Below are positions 35,046 through 48,124 of a stretch of 64,000 nt of DNA, piece by piece (position 1 is the stretch's first letter; every line of letters starts with the position of its first letter). The position numbers and the translations under genes were made by a program. Below the pieces are notes generated by a model, which worked only from the letters and a program-made list of their open reading frames with translations, made no database searches and had not been told where the DNA came from. Source of the DNA: Ulota crispa (lineage: Eukaryota; Streptophyta; Bryopsida; Orthotrichales; Orthotrichaceae); contig OY987252.1 of assembly GCA_963920765.1 (NCBI GenBank), positions 870,501-934,500 of the forward strand, in the 5' to 3' direction.

Positions 35046-35396
35046 GATTAGCGTTTTGATAACAAATGTGGATTTTACAAAGTAGTTACTGAGATCAAGA
35101 AACATTGCTACATGATAGTTTGATTCTGTCAATGGAAACAAAATGGCACCATAAGGAATTGAGAAAATTTAAATGCCTTCAAGAAAACAGGGGCAGCTAG
35201 GTACAAGAAAGAGAGAACAATTCTTTCTTTCTAATAAAGACAAAGCTAGCATGACATAAAGAATGACTTACTGTAATGTCCTAAATGACTAAATGACAAA
35301 GACTACTAAACAACTAAAAATTGACTAAATTGTGACCAAATGAGGCCAGCCATGATATAGTCATTTAGCAAGAAATGACTCATTTTTTAGTCATTT

Positions 35397-35426
35397 GTAG
35401 CAGTCAAATAGGATGTTGTATTTTAC
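35397..35426. repeat. 30-bp direct repeat, left copy, flanking CACTA copy B
   Basis: GTAGCAGTCA followed by AATAGGATG and TTTTAC matches 52941-52970 at 24 of 30 bases, counted by eye. It stands 22 bases before the left end of copy B; its partner lies just after the right end. Confidence 0.6.
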
Positions 35427-35448
35427 TTGTATTTCTTAGTCATTTGTG

Positions 35449-35490
35449 CACTAGTAGAATACTACGTCAAATCTTACGTTATTTACTGAC
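35449..35490. repeat. Left terminus of copy B
   Basis: The first 12 bases equal those of copy A, and 33 of the first 42 match by eye. This shows common descent of the element ends, not only of the short inverted repeat. Confidence 0.85.
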
Positions 35491-36959
35491 ATTTTTATGT
35501 TTCTCGTCTAAATTTCTCATTTTTCCATTTGATCATTTCTTGATTTTTGTTCAATTTCTTGTCCCAGCAAATGAGTTTTCTGTGCATCTCTGTTTTGAAC
35601 GCAGTTGTTTTAAAAACATGTTTACAACAAACCATTGCTAACGTAAACCATTATTAGATAGTTTAGAGAGAACATGTCTGCAACGTATAACATTCTAATA
35701 TAAATGTTACAATTATGGACAACAACTTCTATATGTACCTTTAGTATGGGGGAGGTATTTTCATTTGTATTGGACGTAACATGTAAGTGCATTCATTTGC
35801 TGTTTGATAAGGTTCACTAAAATGTTAGGCAAATCAGATAGTGACACTTGGTAATTAGTGGACACTACAGATTGCAATGCCCACAAATAGAAACAATAAA
35901 GTCTTTGTAAAGACCCGTGATTACATCATTTTATTTGATATGATTTGTGCGACTCCACAGGGTTTTAGGGTCAGCGGTGACAACTTCTACCAAATGTTTC
36001 AATACAAACTACATTTTAGTGCATAAATACACTTAACATTCTTTTAAATGTACATTGCTTGACCTTTGTAATGGCAGGGAATTGTTTTTTTTTAAATTTC
36101 TAGGAGAAGCTAACTTTACCATACATCAGTCCTTCTCAATTTGTAAGTTGAATATTCAATCACCCCCTCTACCATTTGAGTCGCAAGATTCAATGAGGTG
36201 CTCAAAGTTTCCAAGATCAATACACAATTTCTTATTCTCTAAACACCATCAATTGCAATGACTCAATTTTGTGCATTATAAAATTTTGTAAACCTCCTTC
36301 GATACAACTTCATATTCTTTCTATCATTTATTCCACTAAGCATACATTGTTGCATTTCTAGTCTTCAGTATTTGACAAATGGAGCAAGAATACACGCTTC
36401 TTATGTTGGAGAACTTCTAACTGAATACTTAAACAACCCAAACAACAGTCGTTTACTTACAACTATAAAAAAGAATAAGTATGTTTCTAATCAGATTTCA
36501 AAGACAAACTCCGTGTCATACCACGGTATATATTACATTCTCTATGCAAATATCTCTACAAGTCACGTTTGCAGACACAAATATTTTTTCTAAGCATGTC
36601 TCAATCCTTAAGCATTGATGTTACAAAAACATGTCACCTAAGGAACAAATTATCCATATATGAATACTTAACATATTACCACCATCACTGTCTACATTGT
36701 CAAATGTCCATAAGCTTCCTAATCATTGATGATGTGAATTGAAACAAAGAATATGCACGTATCCAAAAAAATTGAAAAACCGTAATAGAAATAACTTACA
36801 ACTCACGTTTTTTTCATTCTAACCTACTATGGCTAGCACTGCATTCTCTATTATTATCCTGTTCCACAATGTATTGCAAAATTAGGAAACTAGTAGAAAC
36901 GCTTACATGTGGCTCCACTTTCTAATCGTTCATCCTCTACCTGAATACACTGAATACTC
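35491..36959. other. Left noncoding arm of copy B
   Basis: There is no recognisable gene; the + strand is A/C-rich, as in the left arm of copy A. Open stretches at 36055-36261 and 36372-36593 have no known motif. The length to the DUF4216 exon is 1.5 kb, nearly the same as in copies A and C. Confidence 0.5.
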
Positions 36960-36974
36960 CAAAGCTACGTAATT

Positions 36975-37725
36975 CAGAGCCCTGGAAAATCTTCATCCCT
37001 ACATGGAGCAAGCAAGTGAAGATTTGGCTTCAATGCCATTGTCTCCACTTGCCATCCTCTTACTTCTATACCAAAAACCACTTTCCAATCTGCCCCATTT
37101 ACCCTTCTCCTCTCTGTTTTGTCAGAAAAAAATACTTGCTGACATTGTATTAGAAATGCAAAGGAATGAGGGCCCAAAGGTTGACAAGCACGGAAGTTGG
37201 CTAATGTGAAGCCATATTTTTCTCTCACCACGTTTGCATTAGAAGGACTTATGTCTACAGGTACCCAAGCACAAACTAGTATTATGCAACAATGACTTCA
37301 ACAATTCAACTCTAGGATCTCCTGAATGTACCCCACAAACTCATGAGTCTTATAGTAGTGCCTTGCTCCTGTATGCCTTCCGGTCTTGTAGATTAACACT
37401 GCGGCTGCCACACCACTATCAAAAGTCACCTTATCCTCCTTTGCGCTCTCTACACATAGGTGCATTCCATGGGCTATCATTGACCTATATCCTATTTCAT
37501 TTCTCTATGGGAGCTTTGTGGATTGCACAACCTCTTTTGATGGCTTATTTGGTCCATCCAAGGCAATGTTCATTTCAATGTTCAACCACACAAAAAACTT
37601 GGGCAAGTTTTGACATTCCGCTAGATATGTGATCGCAAGACTTTTGCTACTCATGTTAAGGAAATTTTGGGCAAAGATTTCTTGTTGTTTTATTCTTTCT
37701 TCTAACGCAGTAGCGTACTTCCTGC
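36975..37725 (-). pseudogene. tnp2 DUF4216 exon, C-terminal part (copy B)
   Basis: It reads NMSSKSLAITYLAECQNLPK, LDGPNKPSKEVVQSTKLP, a stop, MIAHGMHLCVESAKEDKV, VGYIQEILELNC, a stop, LVCAWV, YGFTLANFRA, SFAFLIQCQQVFFSD and DWKVVFGIEV, and closes with DEDFPGL. Two in-frame stops break it. The CQQVF block shows the Gln codon that has become TAG in copy A. Confidence 0.85.
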
Positions 37726-38056
37726 ATTAGAACACATAAAACAAGTTCCATGTACTGCATCAAGATCACGCAATAACCAAAAATTTAACATGTCATCCAT
37801 ATATCATAGCATAAAAATTACATCCATATACACAACACGTACTATACCTGATGCTGCTTGATATGTTTTCTAACACACAAACTCTCTTAAAATGCCACTG
37901 GGAGTGCAACTACTAAGCACAAATTCCATTTACACTTGAAAACAAATAACCTCAAAAAATATTTCTAACACTTTAGTTCATTTTGATTCCATTATTAATA
38001 CATAATTCATACCTAAGTCACTCTGTACATCTATATGTAAAAAGGTTCTTGTACAT

Positions 38057-38611
38057 TTACTTTCTCCACGGCTTGAGCTCTTCCAAGTTAGATAGCACAA
38101 AGCTATGTGCCCACTCTAATAACTGATTTGAAATTGGACGTGTCCATTTGTTCCATTGTACCATCTCGTCTTTCATGTGTTGCTCTTCATTAGCGTCCCA
38201 AATGCAACATCTTGTTCCATCAAAACGTTGCAAGTACTTTATGCAGTACCCTAGCGTCTCTGTCATTACATATGCTTTAGCCATGCTTGCTTTAGGGCAA
38301 GCATAGGTTCTTACATACATCTTCAAAGTCTTCATGTACCTTTCCATTGGGCACATCCATCTAGAGTGAACATGACCGCATATGTAAAGCTCTTCAACCA
38401 AGTGCATCATTAAATGGGACATTACATCCATAAAAGTAGGTGGAAATACCTTCTCCAACATACATAGTGCATCTGCTGCATCAAACACATCTGCATCATG
38501 CTTAGATTTTTTGTTCTCTCTCTTGCAAAACCTTTGAAACACACGGCTTACTTTGAAAATGGCATGCCTAACCTCTTCGCTCATCATATTTTGCATCGCA
38601 AATGGCAGTAC
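38057..38611 (-). pseudogene. tnp2 DUF4218 exon (copy B), open
   Basis: This is the best preserved exon: about 185 open codons reading VLPFAMQNMMSEEVRHAIFK, FQRFCKRE, LEKVFPPTFMDVMSHLMMHL, YICGHVHSRWMCPMERYM, YACPKASMAKAYVMTETLG and ending near ELKPWRK. It opens after an AAG acceptor at 38612-38613 (- strand) and follows the QQ|GTAAGT intron. The YACPKAS block holds the codon that is stopped in copy A. DUF4218 is a standard tnp2 region of unknown exact role. Confidence 0.85.
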
Positions 38612-38865
38612 CTTCACAATTAAAAACCCATAATCAATTGTTACATTAATAACAAAGAATACACATTTTTCTTCAAAATGAAATGTATATACAACAATAG
38701 GAGATCCATTTCTCTTACCTACATACGTTTTGGAACAACAATTTTATTATCAAAGAAGCTCAGTTTTTTGAAATGTTTTTATCTACATAGTTGAATTTGA
38801 ATAAATCAGTTGTAAACTGTCAAGAACAAATAAGCAAATGAGCATGGGTAGTCATTCTTACTTAC

Positions 38866-39219
38866 TTGTTGTAGAAACACATGATAGTCATGTGATTTCA
38901 TATAACGTAACTTCCCATGCTCTAGGCATTTGTGAATGGCTCTAACATAGTTAGTTGGTGTTCTCAAGGACTTCACTCTTTCCATTACTGTTGTCTTTTT
39001 GATGGAACTCAGTATGTAAGGGGCTTTTGGGAGTTGATATTCAGCTTGTGCACCTCCTTCAGAATCCATCCATAAATCACGACAAATTCTCAAGGACTCC
39101 ATGTCTTGTCTACTCCTAATGGAGTCCTTCAAACCTAATATTGTCTTTGTAATGTTCTCGCAAAGATTTTTTTCACAATGCATTGGATCTAGTAAATGAT
39201 GAATTTTTAACTTCTGCAC
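38866..39219 (-). pseudogene. tnp2 internal exon with LDxMHxEKN motif (copy B), open
   Basis: It reads HHLLDPMHCEKNLCENITK, LGLKDSIRSRQDMESLRI, LPKAPYIL, SLRTPTNYVRAIHKCLE and HDYHVFLQQ, followed by GTAAGT. No stop interrupts it. It keeps all residues of the LDxMHxEKN block. The preceding intron (39220-39950) holds no conserved block. Confidence 0.85.
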
Positions 39220-39954
39220 ACAAAAGAGTAAGATTTAGACAGTAGCGCATGGTTTACTTCAACATAACAAATACAATCAAAACATATTTCTAAGAAATAA
39301 CATTCACTTTGCCACATACGTAATTGAGAAATTCATTAATACTGTATTCCTGTTGGACTAAATCTATACATACAAAGTGTTTTGGCCATTACCATTTTTG
39401 CTAAACCAATATTTGTAAATTGTATTTGTGAGTTTTTTTCCTTAAATAAGTCAACATTCACTAGGGTTCCATAGTTGGACCATTTTATACTATTCAAATG
39501 ATAAATTGCAGTTTTATCATTACCATGTGAGCATGGGGTAATCAAGGGACATCACTACATTAATTCATGGCATTATTGATTGACCGCATATCACTCCCTT
39601 ACAACTTCACTATTACTTCTTACTCACTCTAGGATAAAATATGTAAGAGAAGTCTACTACTACATTCTCTTTTCATGACAAAGTCATGTCAATACTATTA
39701 GAAAAATATTGTTTTTAGTACTTTGTCAGTATAACTTATTACATAAGCATTGTGATAGCATGTCAACTTAAATGGACATAAGTATTGCTCATTAACCTTT
39801 GGGAAAAACGTCTTTGTTTGTCAACATTAAATTCAATTGTCATGTATTGCATTAATGCTATACGATGTCTGTCACACCAATGTGCGTTTGCATATTTGTA
39901 GTTAATTGTTTCTTGAACTACACATTCAACATCATTTACATTATTGAACAAAAA

Positions 39955-41311
39955 CACTAACCATCTAGTAAGGCAATTCAAAAAGAAAAGTCTTGTGTTT
40001 AACATTGTGGAAGTGGACAGGGTCATCCTCTATACCTTGCCTTCCTTCGTTGGAAATGTACTCTTCTTGTTTTTTAGCAAATACTTTTGTTTGTTTATTT
40101 ATAATCCTTGTTGGAGCCAAACAACTTTCTACTTTTTCGTCAAATTGAAGGTCTCTTCAATATGGATGAGAACTTTGTGTCCATCTTCTACTGCCTCCAT
40201 AGATAACTTTCCTTCCTTTAGACTTTTTTTGTGCATCCAAAGCATTACCTCATGATGCAGATTTAGTGTTGGTGTTAGGACCACATACTGTGCATGCTTT
40301 GTAGCCATGCGTGCACAACCTTGAAATCAATCCATACTCTAGATAATCAGAGATTGTCCACATTATAATTCCCCTTAGCTTGAATTGCCGTGAACTAGGA
40401 GGGTTTGAAAAGTCTTGAGCAGCAACTCCAACCCATAACTCCTTCAATTCTTCAACTATGGAACGGATGAAGACATCTATGTTCTCATTGGTTGGGGATA
40501 GTTTCTTTGAAACTAGAAGACTCAGTTGGATGAATAGTTTCTTTGTAACTAAATAGGGTGGCAAATTATAGATAAGGATTAATATTGGCCATGTTGAGTG
40601 ACTAGTGCTATTATGAGTGAACGGATTCACTCCATCTAATGACATTCTGAACCTAAGATTTCTTATGTTGTTACAGAAACTAGCATCCACTTCTTCATCA
40701 ACATGTTTCCATGCCAGGCTATCTACAACTGATTTCATTACCAATTTATTTGTACTAGGGTTTTCAAAATGAAATTTGAGCAACTCAGCAATTGTTGGTG
40801 AATAAAACATTTGCGATAACCTTGGAATAAGAGGATAGTGACGTACCACCCTAGCAAGTATTACATTGGATCCTTGTATATACCTTGGCTTCCCACATCC
40901 TATCACTAGACAATGCGTTGAGCCCTCTATTTCATCTCGGTATAGGTCACAGCCATCTGAGCAACAATGAATTATGTTGTAATGCAAATCTAACTTCTTA
41001 ATTAGTTTTTTTGCTTTGTAATGACTACCCAGAAGAAGGTTGCCCTTAGGCAAGAGTATTGCTGACAAATATTTCATAAACTCATCAACGTAAGCATTAC
41101 TTACTCCGTGGGTAATTGCCATGTTCATTAACACAATTGTTGTAGATATGATACTAGCTTTTACACCAAGATACACAGGTCTAATAGCCTCCTTGTACAA
41201 TGTATTCATAGCCTTTGTTGATTGTGATAGCAACTCCTCCTCAATGCCTTGTTCTTTGACCACTAAAAGATCTTCCCGCAAACAATCACCAATGTCAAAA
41301 GCATCAAACAT
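39955..41311 (-). pseudogene. tnp2 Transposase_21 region (copy B), 353 open codons then one stop
   Basis: The open part (40250-41311) has ATTIVLMNM-like STTIVLMNMAITHGVSN, YKAKKLIKKL, RVVRHYPLIPRLSQMF, VVDSLAWKHV, RFRMSLDGVNPF, STWPILILIYNLPPYLVTKK, LSPTNENIDVFIRSIVEEL, WVGVAAQDFSNP, MWTISDYLEYGLISRL and CTVCGPNT. A TGA then follows and the same frame runs on as GNALDAQKKSKGRKVIYGGS and, after one more stop, RDLQFDEK and FELPY to about 39955. This is the longest intact stretch of transposase in the window and the best query for the family. Confidence 0.9.
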
Positions 41312-41399
41312 TTATTGCAAGATGTCATGGAACGGATCCATATACTCTCCAAAGTCATCCTCTATGTTGCAGCCTTGAAGAACATCTTGGCACAATATC

Positions 41400-41690
41400 A
41401 CCATCCACATTCAACCATACATCTTTAGAATATCCCTTTGCTGGGTCATTGCCAAGCATTGAACACATTAAGAAAGGATCTCAACTATGAATGTATAAGT
41501 GTTGTCGTATCGCGGAAACGCTGTATCTTCAATTGCCATGGCATTTCCTACATGGGCAACAATATGTATTGTATTATTGTTCTCTAGCCACCCTCAATTC
41601 TATTTCAAAGATTAGGTCTTTTTTCCAAACATGGGTCAATGAACTCCTTGACATTGTATACAATAGAGTCTGCATGTATACAAGTACATG
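41400..41690 (-). pseudogene. tnp2 N-terminal Transpos_assoc region (copy B)
   Basis: It reads IFEIELRVAREQ, a stop, YCCPCRKCHGN, a stop, RYSVSAIRQHL, DPFLMCSMLGNDPAKGYS and VWLNVDGDIV. The CPCxxC and HL spacing equals that of copy A (CPCKKCHEG, DHL). A frame change separates the preceding VKEFIDPCLEK block. It is the zinc-binding-like start of tnp2. Confidence 0.75.
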
Positions 41691-43583
41691 AATTTTTCAG
41701 AAACAATATAGATGTGTAACAGGAATTTAATTAACTTGAACACGTTCAATATGCCCTTTGTTTTTGGATTGTACTTACATCTTAAACTGCACAATACTGT
41801 TGTTCACTACATGTATTGAACATGAACCTCCTCTTTGAGTCCTAAATTATCTAGGCTACAATATCAAAAGCAATTATCAAACCTAGATGTGAAAATAAGA
41901 GTAGTCCTACTCTAGTGGTGTACATATTAGACATATTTAACTTTTATTGTAGTTACTAGCCTACACCACTCCTCCACTTGAGTTTTGTACATTTATAATG
42001 AATAATGATAGTGACTTGGACAATACACATTACTAACATGGTGAATATTCAGCCATTCCATATTTTAGTTACAAATGATTACCTACACAAAAATAAGCAT
42101 CTATTGAAAACAATCTAAATTATTAAGACTATAGCAGTTCAATTAAAATAGTACTTATAGTTGTTTAATGCAAATACCACTCGAATAGCTCTATGTAATG
42201 TAGAAACAACACACAACACTATTACAATCAAACACAATCAGGTCTCTTGGGTACTTACATAATATACAGTGAAAAATGAACTCTTGATGAATTAAGTAAG
42301 AATACACTTTCTCACTTTCAATGTAATGGTTTGACATTCAACTATGAGTAGTTATGACTACAAATTATCCCAACAACAGTTTATTTCTAAGCTTCATCAT
42401 TCTCCATGCGTCTTAGTCATGCTTTGCATTAACTAGCTAGTGAGAGAGTGATATACTATAGAGTTCATGTTGTTTGACAATTTATCTTCAGAAGCAATGT
42501 GTTGAAGTGTTTATTGATATAATTGGTGCATATTTTGCCTCTTGTAAGTAGTAATGTCACAAAAATAGGAGATAATCTTAGATGAGTAAGTGTAATTCAA
42601 TAATGAAACTTCAATCACAAACAAGTCCTACATAAATATTTCTAATAAGTTACATTATTAATTGTAGCATGGTTTGGATAAATTTGAGATTTAAGCAACT
42701 ACAGCAAATGAATTCATCAATTTATTATTTCATAGTTATCATTAGAAGTACTTACAATAAAATTACATGAATCTCAAGAATACTTGGATAGTTAGTCAAT
42801 AACAATGTGTACTTACTTTTAATTACCAAATCACAATACCACTGACATTTGTAATGAAAACCAATAATTGTATATAACTATGCATTTTAATGGTCCCTAA
42901 ACGATTCTTCAAAAAATGTGGGTGTAGTATTAATGCCAAACCACAAATTCCAGAGGATCATAAATTTTCAATAGAAAATCACACAACTGCAAAGATAAAT
43001 TTGTGAATGGCAGCTATGTAAAATAGTGGACACATTTATTTCAATTGCACAAACACAAGAGGTTCAGTGTATGTACATCACATCTAATATTAACATCAAA
43101 TTGTCAGTGGATTTCTAAATTCCAAATAATACTATGTCACAAAACGTTTAGGTTCAATATTAATTATTTTGGAAGAAACAATGTTTTGTTGTTTTCCAAA
43201 TATTTCAACTTATGTTTTACAAACATAGAATAGGTTAAAAAGACTGGTCACATACAATGGAATATTCTGCTTATTGTTTAAGACACAATAGTAATAGGGG
43301 GTAGGACATTCTAAAAAATTAATTGAATACATGTTTAACAAAAGGATAAATAATTAAGCATAATTCAAAGTCCAGTGTGTACACTTAGAGCTAGAAATCC
43401 AAATTTTCTCTAACTAAAGCATACCCTAAATTACAACCTATAAGAGCTTGACATGTGGCAACCTACTTACTAGATATCAATCATCACAACCGCCGTCAAC
43501 CACAACGTAGTACTGAAGTCTAAAATCCCAAAGATTTGAACATCACTTCCACTTAATACAATTTTACACTAACATTTGTAGAA
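41691..43583. promoter_or_regulatory. Central divergent spacer of copy B
   Basis: This is noncoding and A+T-rich, between the outward-running tnp2 and tnpA-like genes. Near 43450 GACATGTGGCAACCTAC resembles GACACGTGTCATCCTAC at the equivalent place in copy A, the only upstream block I can align between the two. It lacks the MITE found in copy A. Use as a two-way promoter is inferred from position. Confidence 0.5.
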
Positions 43584-46059
43584 ATGAATTCACCATTGAA
43601 TGATCAAAGCAAAGAACTTTCAATTACTGGATATGAAGAGAGACAAAATGAGAGTAGGAAAGCACTACATGATGCAGTGCAGGATGGCTTACTAGCTGCC
43701 GAGTTCCACAATGCAGTTGCACTTTGATTTGCTTTCACTGGTGAAGCACCTTCAAGCGAGCCCGCAGTTAGCATTCCATTGCAAAAGAGACAAAGGCGCC
43801 TACAAATGGAATTAGCTCTAGACTTAGTCACAGTTTGGAGGGCAAGGAGAGTGAAGGCTTCCACAACAGTAGAGACAACCGCCAAAGCAAGGTTGTTTGC
43901 AAAAAGACATTTTGCAAATGTATGCAGAATCCTACCACTGCCATTTCTATTTCTTTGTTCTTTAATAAGGGTAAGTTCCAGAGAATGCAAACGTGGTTAT
44001 GCAAAATTATGCCAATCTATGAAGGTAATCCCCGCCTATTTTGCAACATTCTCGCAAGGTGCTTTTAAGTTAGACCATGTTTAGAATGTAAACTTGTTAC
44101 ATCTAAGCCAAAAATTTAGGGTTGTGGAGGGGTTGCGGCGGTTTCTAAACACGGGGTCGTCAATCTTGTTTGGTAAGTGGACTTGGTGATTGCGGAAGAA
44201 CATGAGATCTTTGCGGTATTGTGTTGAGACAATACAGATTACTTCAGAGTTTCAACTGACAACTATAGTTGTATTGATTGCATTTTGTTTGTGAACTATT
44301 TTTGCAGTGGTATTTGCTGTTTGAGGGTAGAAGTTCAGAGCGCATTTTGAATCAACAGCACTTGAAAAGCACTATATATGTGATGAGCACTATATTTTGA
44401 ATGAAGCAATGCTGAAGTTGCAATAGATTTTAAGTCCTCAAAGGTAATAAGTTTCTCAAGGATCCTTTGATATCGCCCTAAATCTTGATCTGTAGTTACC
44501 GTATTTGTATCATTGTGCAGGATTAGAGTGTTTTTAAATATCAAATTTTGCAATAACAATTGGCATGTTACTTCCTCGCATTTTGTTGTTATTAACGCTC
44601 ATGTATGTCCATTCTAGCACAAACTATGCTGAGATATGGGTTTTCAAAATTTTCAATAACGTGTATTGAAATTTGCAATAGTTGTATGCAAAGTGATACA
44701 TTAAATTACGTTTGAAGCATGAAAGGATCTTGACTGTAATGTTCACATTTTGTCATTGCCATGTTATTGCAGTCAAGGGGAACATACTACCTTGTTTGTG
44801 TATATAAACATTTCTTGTTTTTGAATGTGAACTAGACATGAGTTTGTTGAATGTGTACCTCCATGTATGCTATATATTCTATGATTTATTGTAGACAACA
44901 TAAATATTCTGGTTTTTGATAATATGTGTTGTAAAGGTAGTGGAGAGTTTTTTCATGTGGCCCCGCATAAGCCACTAAAACATGCAATGAAGATAGTCAA
45001 AGAGCCTTCCAAAAAGAAGTTGACACAGATTTTAGATTAGGAAGATAGTGAAATAGAGGCAATTGAAGATGTAAGGTCGTTGGAGAATACTAACTCCACA
45101 GTGAAGGGGATAAATTCTTGTCAGGAGATGGAGCCCAACAACAATGAAGTTGACAACAGAGACCTTGAGGACCAAAGACGGCTGAAATACAGTGACGGTG
45201 CTCCCCGCCCACTAGACGGAGGCTATTAAGACATTTGACCAAGCAAAAGACCTTCCCTAGATTGGGGAGATGAATATTGGAATAGTTGTGCTTTGGGCAT
45301 AGGTGGTTCTTACTCTAGACCTTATCAAAGATCATGGTCGCCTCCACAATACAAGAGCGGAAGGGAGGCGGAGTGGCATCATGGATAATATGGAGGTCCT
45401 ACTAAATGTTAGGACGATTGCCACAAGTATTACAAGCATTGTGGTGAGATGATCAATGTTGTTTATTCCAATGAATCATTGATAGTTCACCTCTAGCCAT
45501 TTTGTTTATACTCGTGCTAATCAACACCTCTATACAATTATTTTCTCTCCACTAAATCCTACGCAGGAGTTGTTGTTCAAGAAGAATTGGTAAATTTACA
45601 TGTTCAATCCATTCAAAATCCAGTTTTGTCAAAATATGCTTCATGTTCATGTCTTAATTTTCACATTAAGTATGAATATGATCCCACAAAAGATAAAACA
45701 AAAAGCCAAATTCAAGTTTTTAATTTCCTTACATAATTAAAAGCTTAGGTTTCATCAGTACAATAAATGTATGTATGCTTCTTCTATAGCGAGAGCTAAA
45801 AAAAACCTATGCATTTGATTTCGTACCATCCAAGGCTTCTTTAAAAACCATATTGCTTGTGTATATCATATCTTTCATGTGTTGTATATTAATCATCCTT
45901 ACAACACAAGAATTTTCAACGTTTGATCTCCATGATTGCATGTTTTCATGTATTTGACAATTTGCCATCCTGAATTACTATTGGTATTACATCCCAAACT
46001 CAAATAAATATGACCTCAGGAGTAGAGACTACAAAATGCGTGACAGACTAGCAGTTGAG

Positions 46060-46686
46060 CAATGATGGTTTGAACCTCCAAGGTTTGACAGAGGTAACCC
46101 GGTTGAAGTGGATGCGTATGCTTGTAACTTTTTGAATTCACCTGCTGGAAATGCACAAGGATTTGGGAGTCAGCGACAGCAAAGTCTTCCTCTGATGACG
46201 TTACTCATTGTTGCTAACCCTGCCCAACAAGAGCAAGAGCCAAAGCAACCACTTATGCTAGTTGACGTTGGAGTGCTAACAGGTAAAATGGTTACACATT
46301 TCCTAAAAGACATAAACTCATTTGTGCAAGATATGAATCCGACAACTAGCTATAAGGGGCAAACAGCAGATGTAAAGCATAGACTGCTCCAGCACTTGCT
46401 TCATGATTACAAGCCGTATGGGCAATCCATAGAGATTGACAAGGAATACCTAAAGAGAGAAACTGGAGGAGCCCTAATCCATTATAGGTACAATTTAAAT
46501 CAAATGATAGAGAAGGGACAACCCAAACCTTTTGACCTAAAAGAAGAATATTGGAATATTTTTGTAGAAAGGAAGAAAAGCAAGGAGTGGAAGGAGAAGT
46601 CTAAGAGAATGTCAAACATTGCCAAAGGACGTGGAAACAAAAACACAACAAAGAAGGCCGTCGAGAAATGCAATATTCTTGAACTG
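46060..46686 (+). pseudogene. Transposase_24-like exon of the copy B tnpA-like gene, open
   Basis: About 199 codons are open from 46108, and the frame extends upstream to WFEPPRFDRGNPVEVD at 46065. It carries VLTGKMVTHFLKDINSFVQD, LLHDYKPYGQSIEIDKEYL and EYWNIFVERKKSKEWKEKS, then RMSNIAKGRGNKNTTKKAVE. The W-x-I-F, K-S-K-E-W and N-K-N-T-T spacing is like Transposase_24 of Ptta/En/Spm elements. It ends at NILEL, followed by GTTAG, matching copy A. It is the best preserved part of the second gene. Confidence 0.75.
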
Positions 46687-47060
46687 GTTAGTGCTTTTCT
46701 TTCTTGATTGTCATAATGGTTATGCTTTTTTTCTATTAGCTATGTATGCAGTTGATATATTACTTGAACAGCATGCACGGAGATTGGTGTATTGATACTA
46801 CTTATTTGTAGTTGTTTAACTAGGTATTTTATGTTTTCATGTATAGTCAATGTGTTTTTTGAAATGTACCTCAATAGTAACAGCTTTAATCCAAAAATGT
46901 GTTTGTACAAATGTGCAGTCCTATATGAACTTTGAATTATATCAAAATATAATATCTCCATTAGCACAAGCTTTTGCTGTTGATAAGTATTATTGTCTTT
47001 GGTGTTCTCCAACAGAAAAAAATTGTTCATGGAAGCAATTGTTGTTCACATAAGAGTGTA

Positions 47061-47192
47061 CACTAGAAGAAAATTGTGTTGGCATCAACATAAACTACAT
47101 GATGTTCCTTTGTTCTTAATACAAAATTTTGCGCTGGGAACAAAGAGACAGCATGTACTTTATGTTGACTCCAACGCAATTTTCTTGTAGTG
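47061..47192. mobile_element. 132-bp foldback MITE with CACTA terminus and GTA target duplication
   Basis: The left end is CACTAGAAGAAAATTGTGTT; the right end, read inward, is CACTACAAGAAAATTGCGTT. The arms stay paired over almost the full length (next TCAACATAAA, then TACATG and TTTGTTC). GTA stands on both sides (47058-47060 and 47193-47195), a clean 3-bp duplication. It lies in intron 3 of the copy B tnpA-like gene. Copy A has no insertion at the matching intron, so it arrived after the copies split. Confidence 0.9.
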
Positions 47193-47399
47193 GTAGTATG
47201 TACGCTGGTGCTTGTTACTGCTGACAATGATATCCTAGAATATTTGTTTAGTAATACAATCATGCAACAATAGCAATATTGGGTACTAACATTTAACCAG
47301 AATCTTGAGTATCGATATATTACAATGCACTATTCTGAAATATATAATTTGTTTTTTGAACATATGCACTTGACAATGGTATTCACTTGTTGATACTAG

Positions 47400-48124
47400 G
47401 CTATGCATTTAGGGCATGAACCTTGTGACATTGAGATAAAAGAGCAAGTCAAGAAGGAGTGGGTTGTGATTCATGAAGAAGTAGCGGAAAAGAAAAAAGC
47501 AAGGGCTATTGCAAATGCTCCAATGTAGTGATACAAGCCACTGCAAAGCTCACAGACCAGATGGAGGTGTTGGAAGCCTTCATGGAAAAATGGGAGTCTA
47601 CTCTGGAAATGTGGAAGACACTATTGTCCAACAACAAGCTTCAGGCAATACTCCAATTAATATGGGAGAAGACCCCAGCTCCGGCATAATTGAATTGTGT
47701 CACTCCACTTCCAGTTGTGGAAGTGGAAAAAGAGAATCCGGACAAGGAAAAGGATTATATTTTAAGCAGCGATGAAGAGTCCAGTGATTCTTCTAATGCA
47801 TCTAGAGAAGAAAGTAGCGACTCTGCAGACGAGAGTGATTCATCCAACAGGGACAAAAGTGTTAAGGATGTAGTCCACGTTGCTACCGTTGTGGGACATG
47901 AGGTTTCTACAACACGCGTAGTTACACCGCAATGTCACGTTACAAACGCAAAAACTGCAATTACTCACGCTAATCCCATGTCAACTGTAGTTCCAAAACT
48001 AGCAATAGACATGGAGGGAGCCAATAAACATAAGGAATCCCTTTGGACTGTGACAGCAACAACTGATTTGGAGCAAACAAGACTTGTTCCTACCCCATCA
48101 GAGCACAAAGGAAAAGAGAAACAG
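47400..48124 (+). pseudogene. Coiled-coil and acidic exon of the copy B tnpA-like gene
   Basis: After a CTAG acceptor at 47399 the frame reads IKEQVKKEWVVIHEEVAEKK, changes frame near 47520 to TDQMEVLEAFMEKWESTLEM, and changes again to an acidic Ser tract (SSDEESSDSSNASREESSDS) at 47760. It ends KGKEKQ, followed by GTAAAG. The order helix, E-x-W-x-S/D helix, acidic Ser tract equals that of copy A. Confidence 0.65.
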
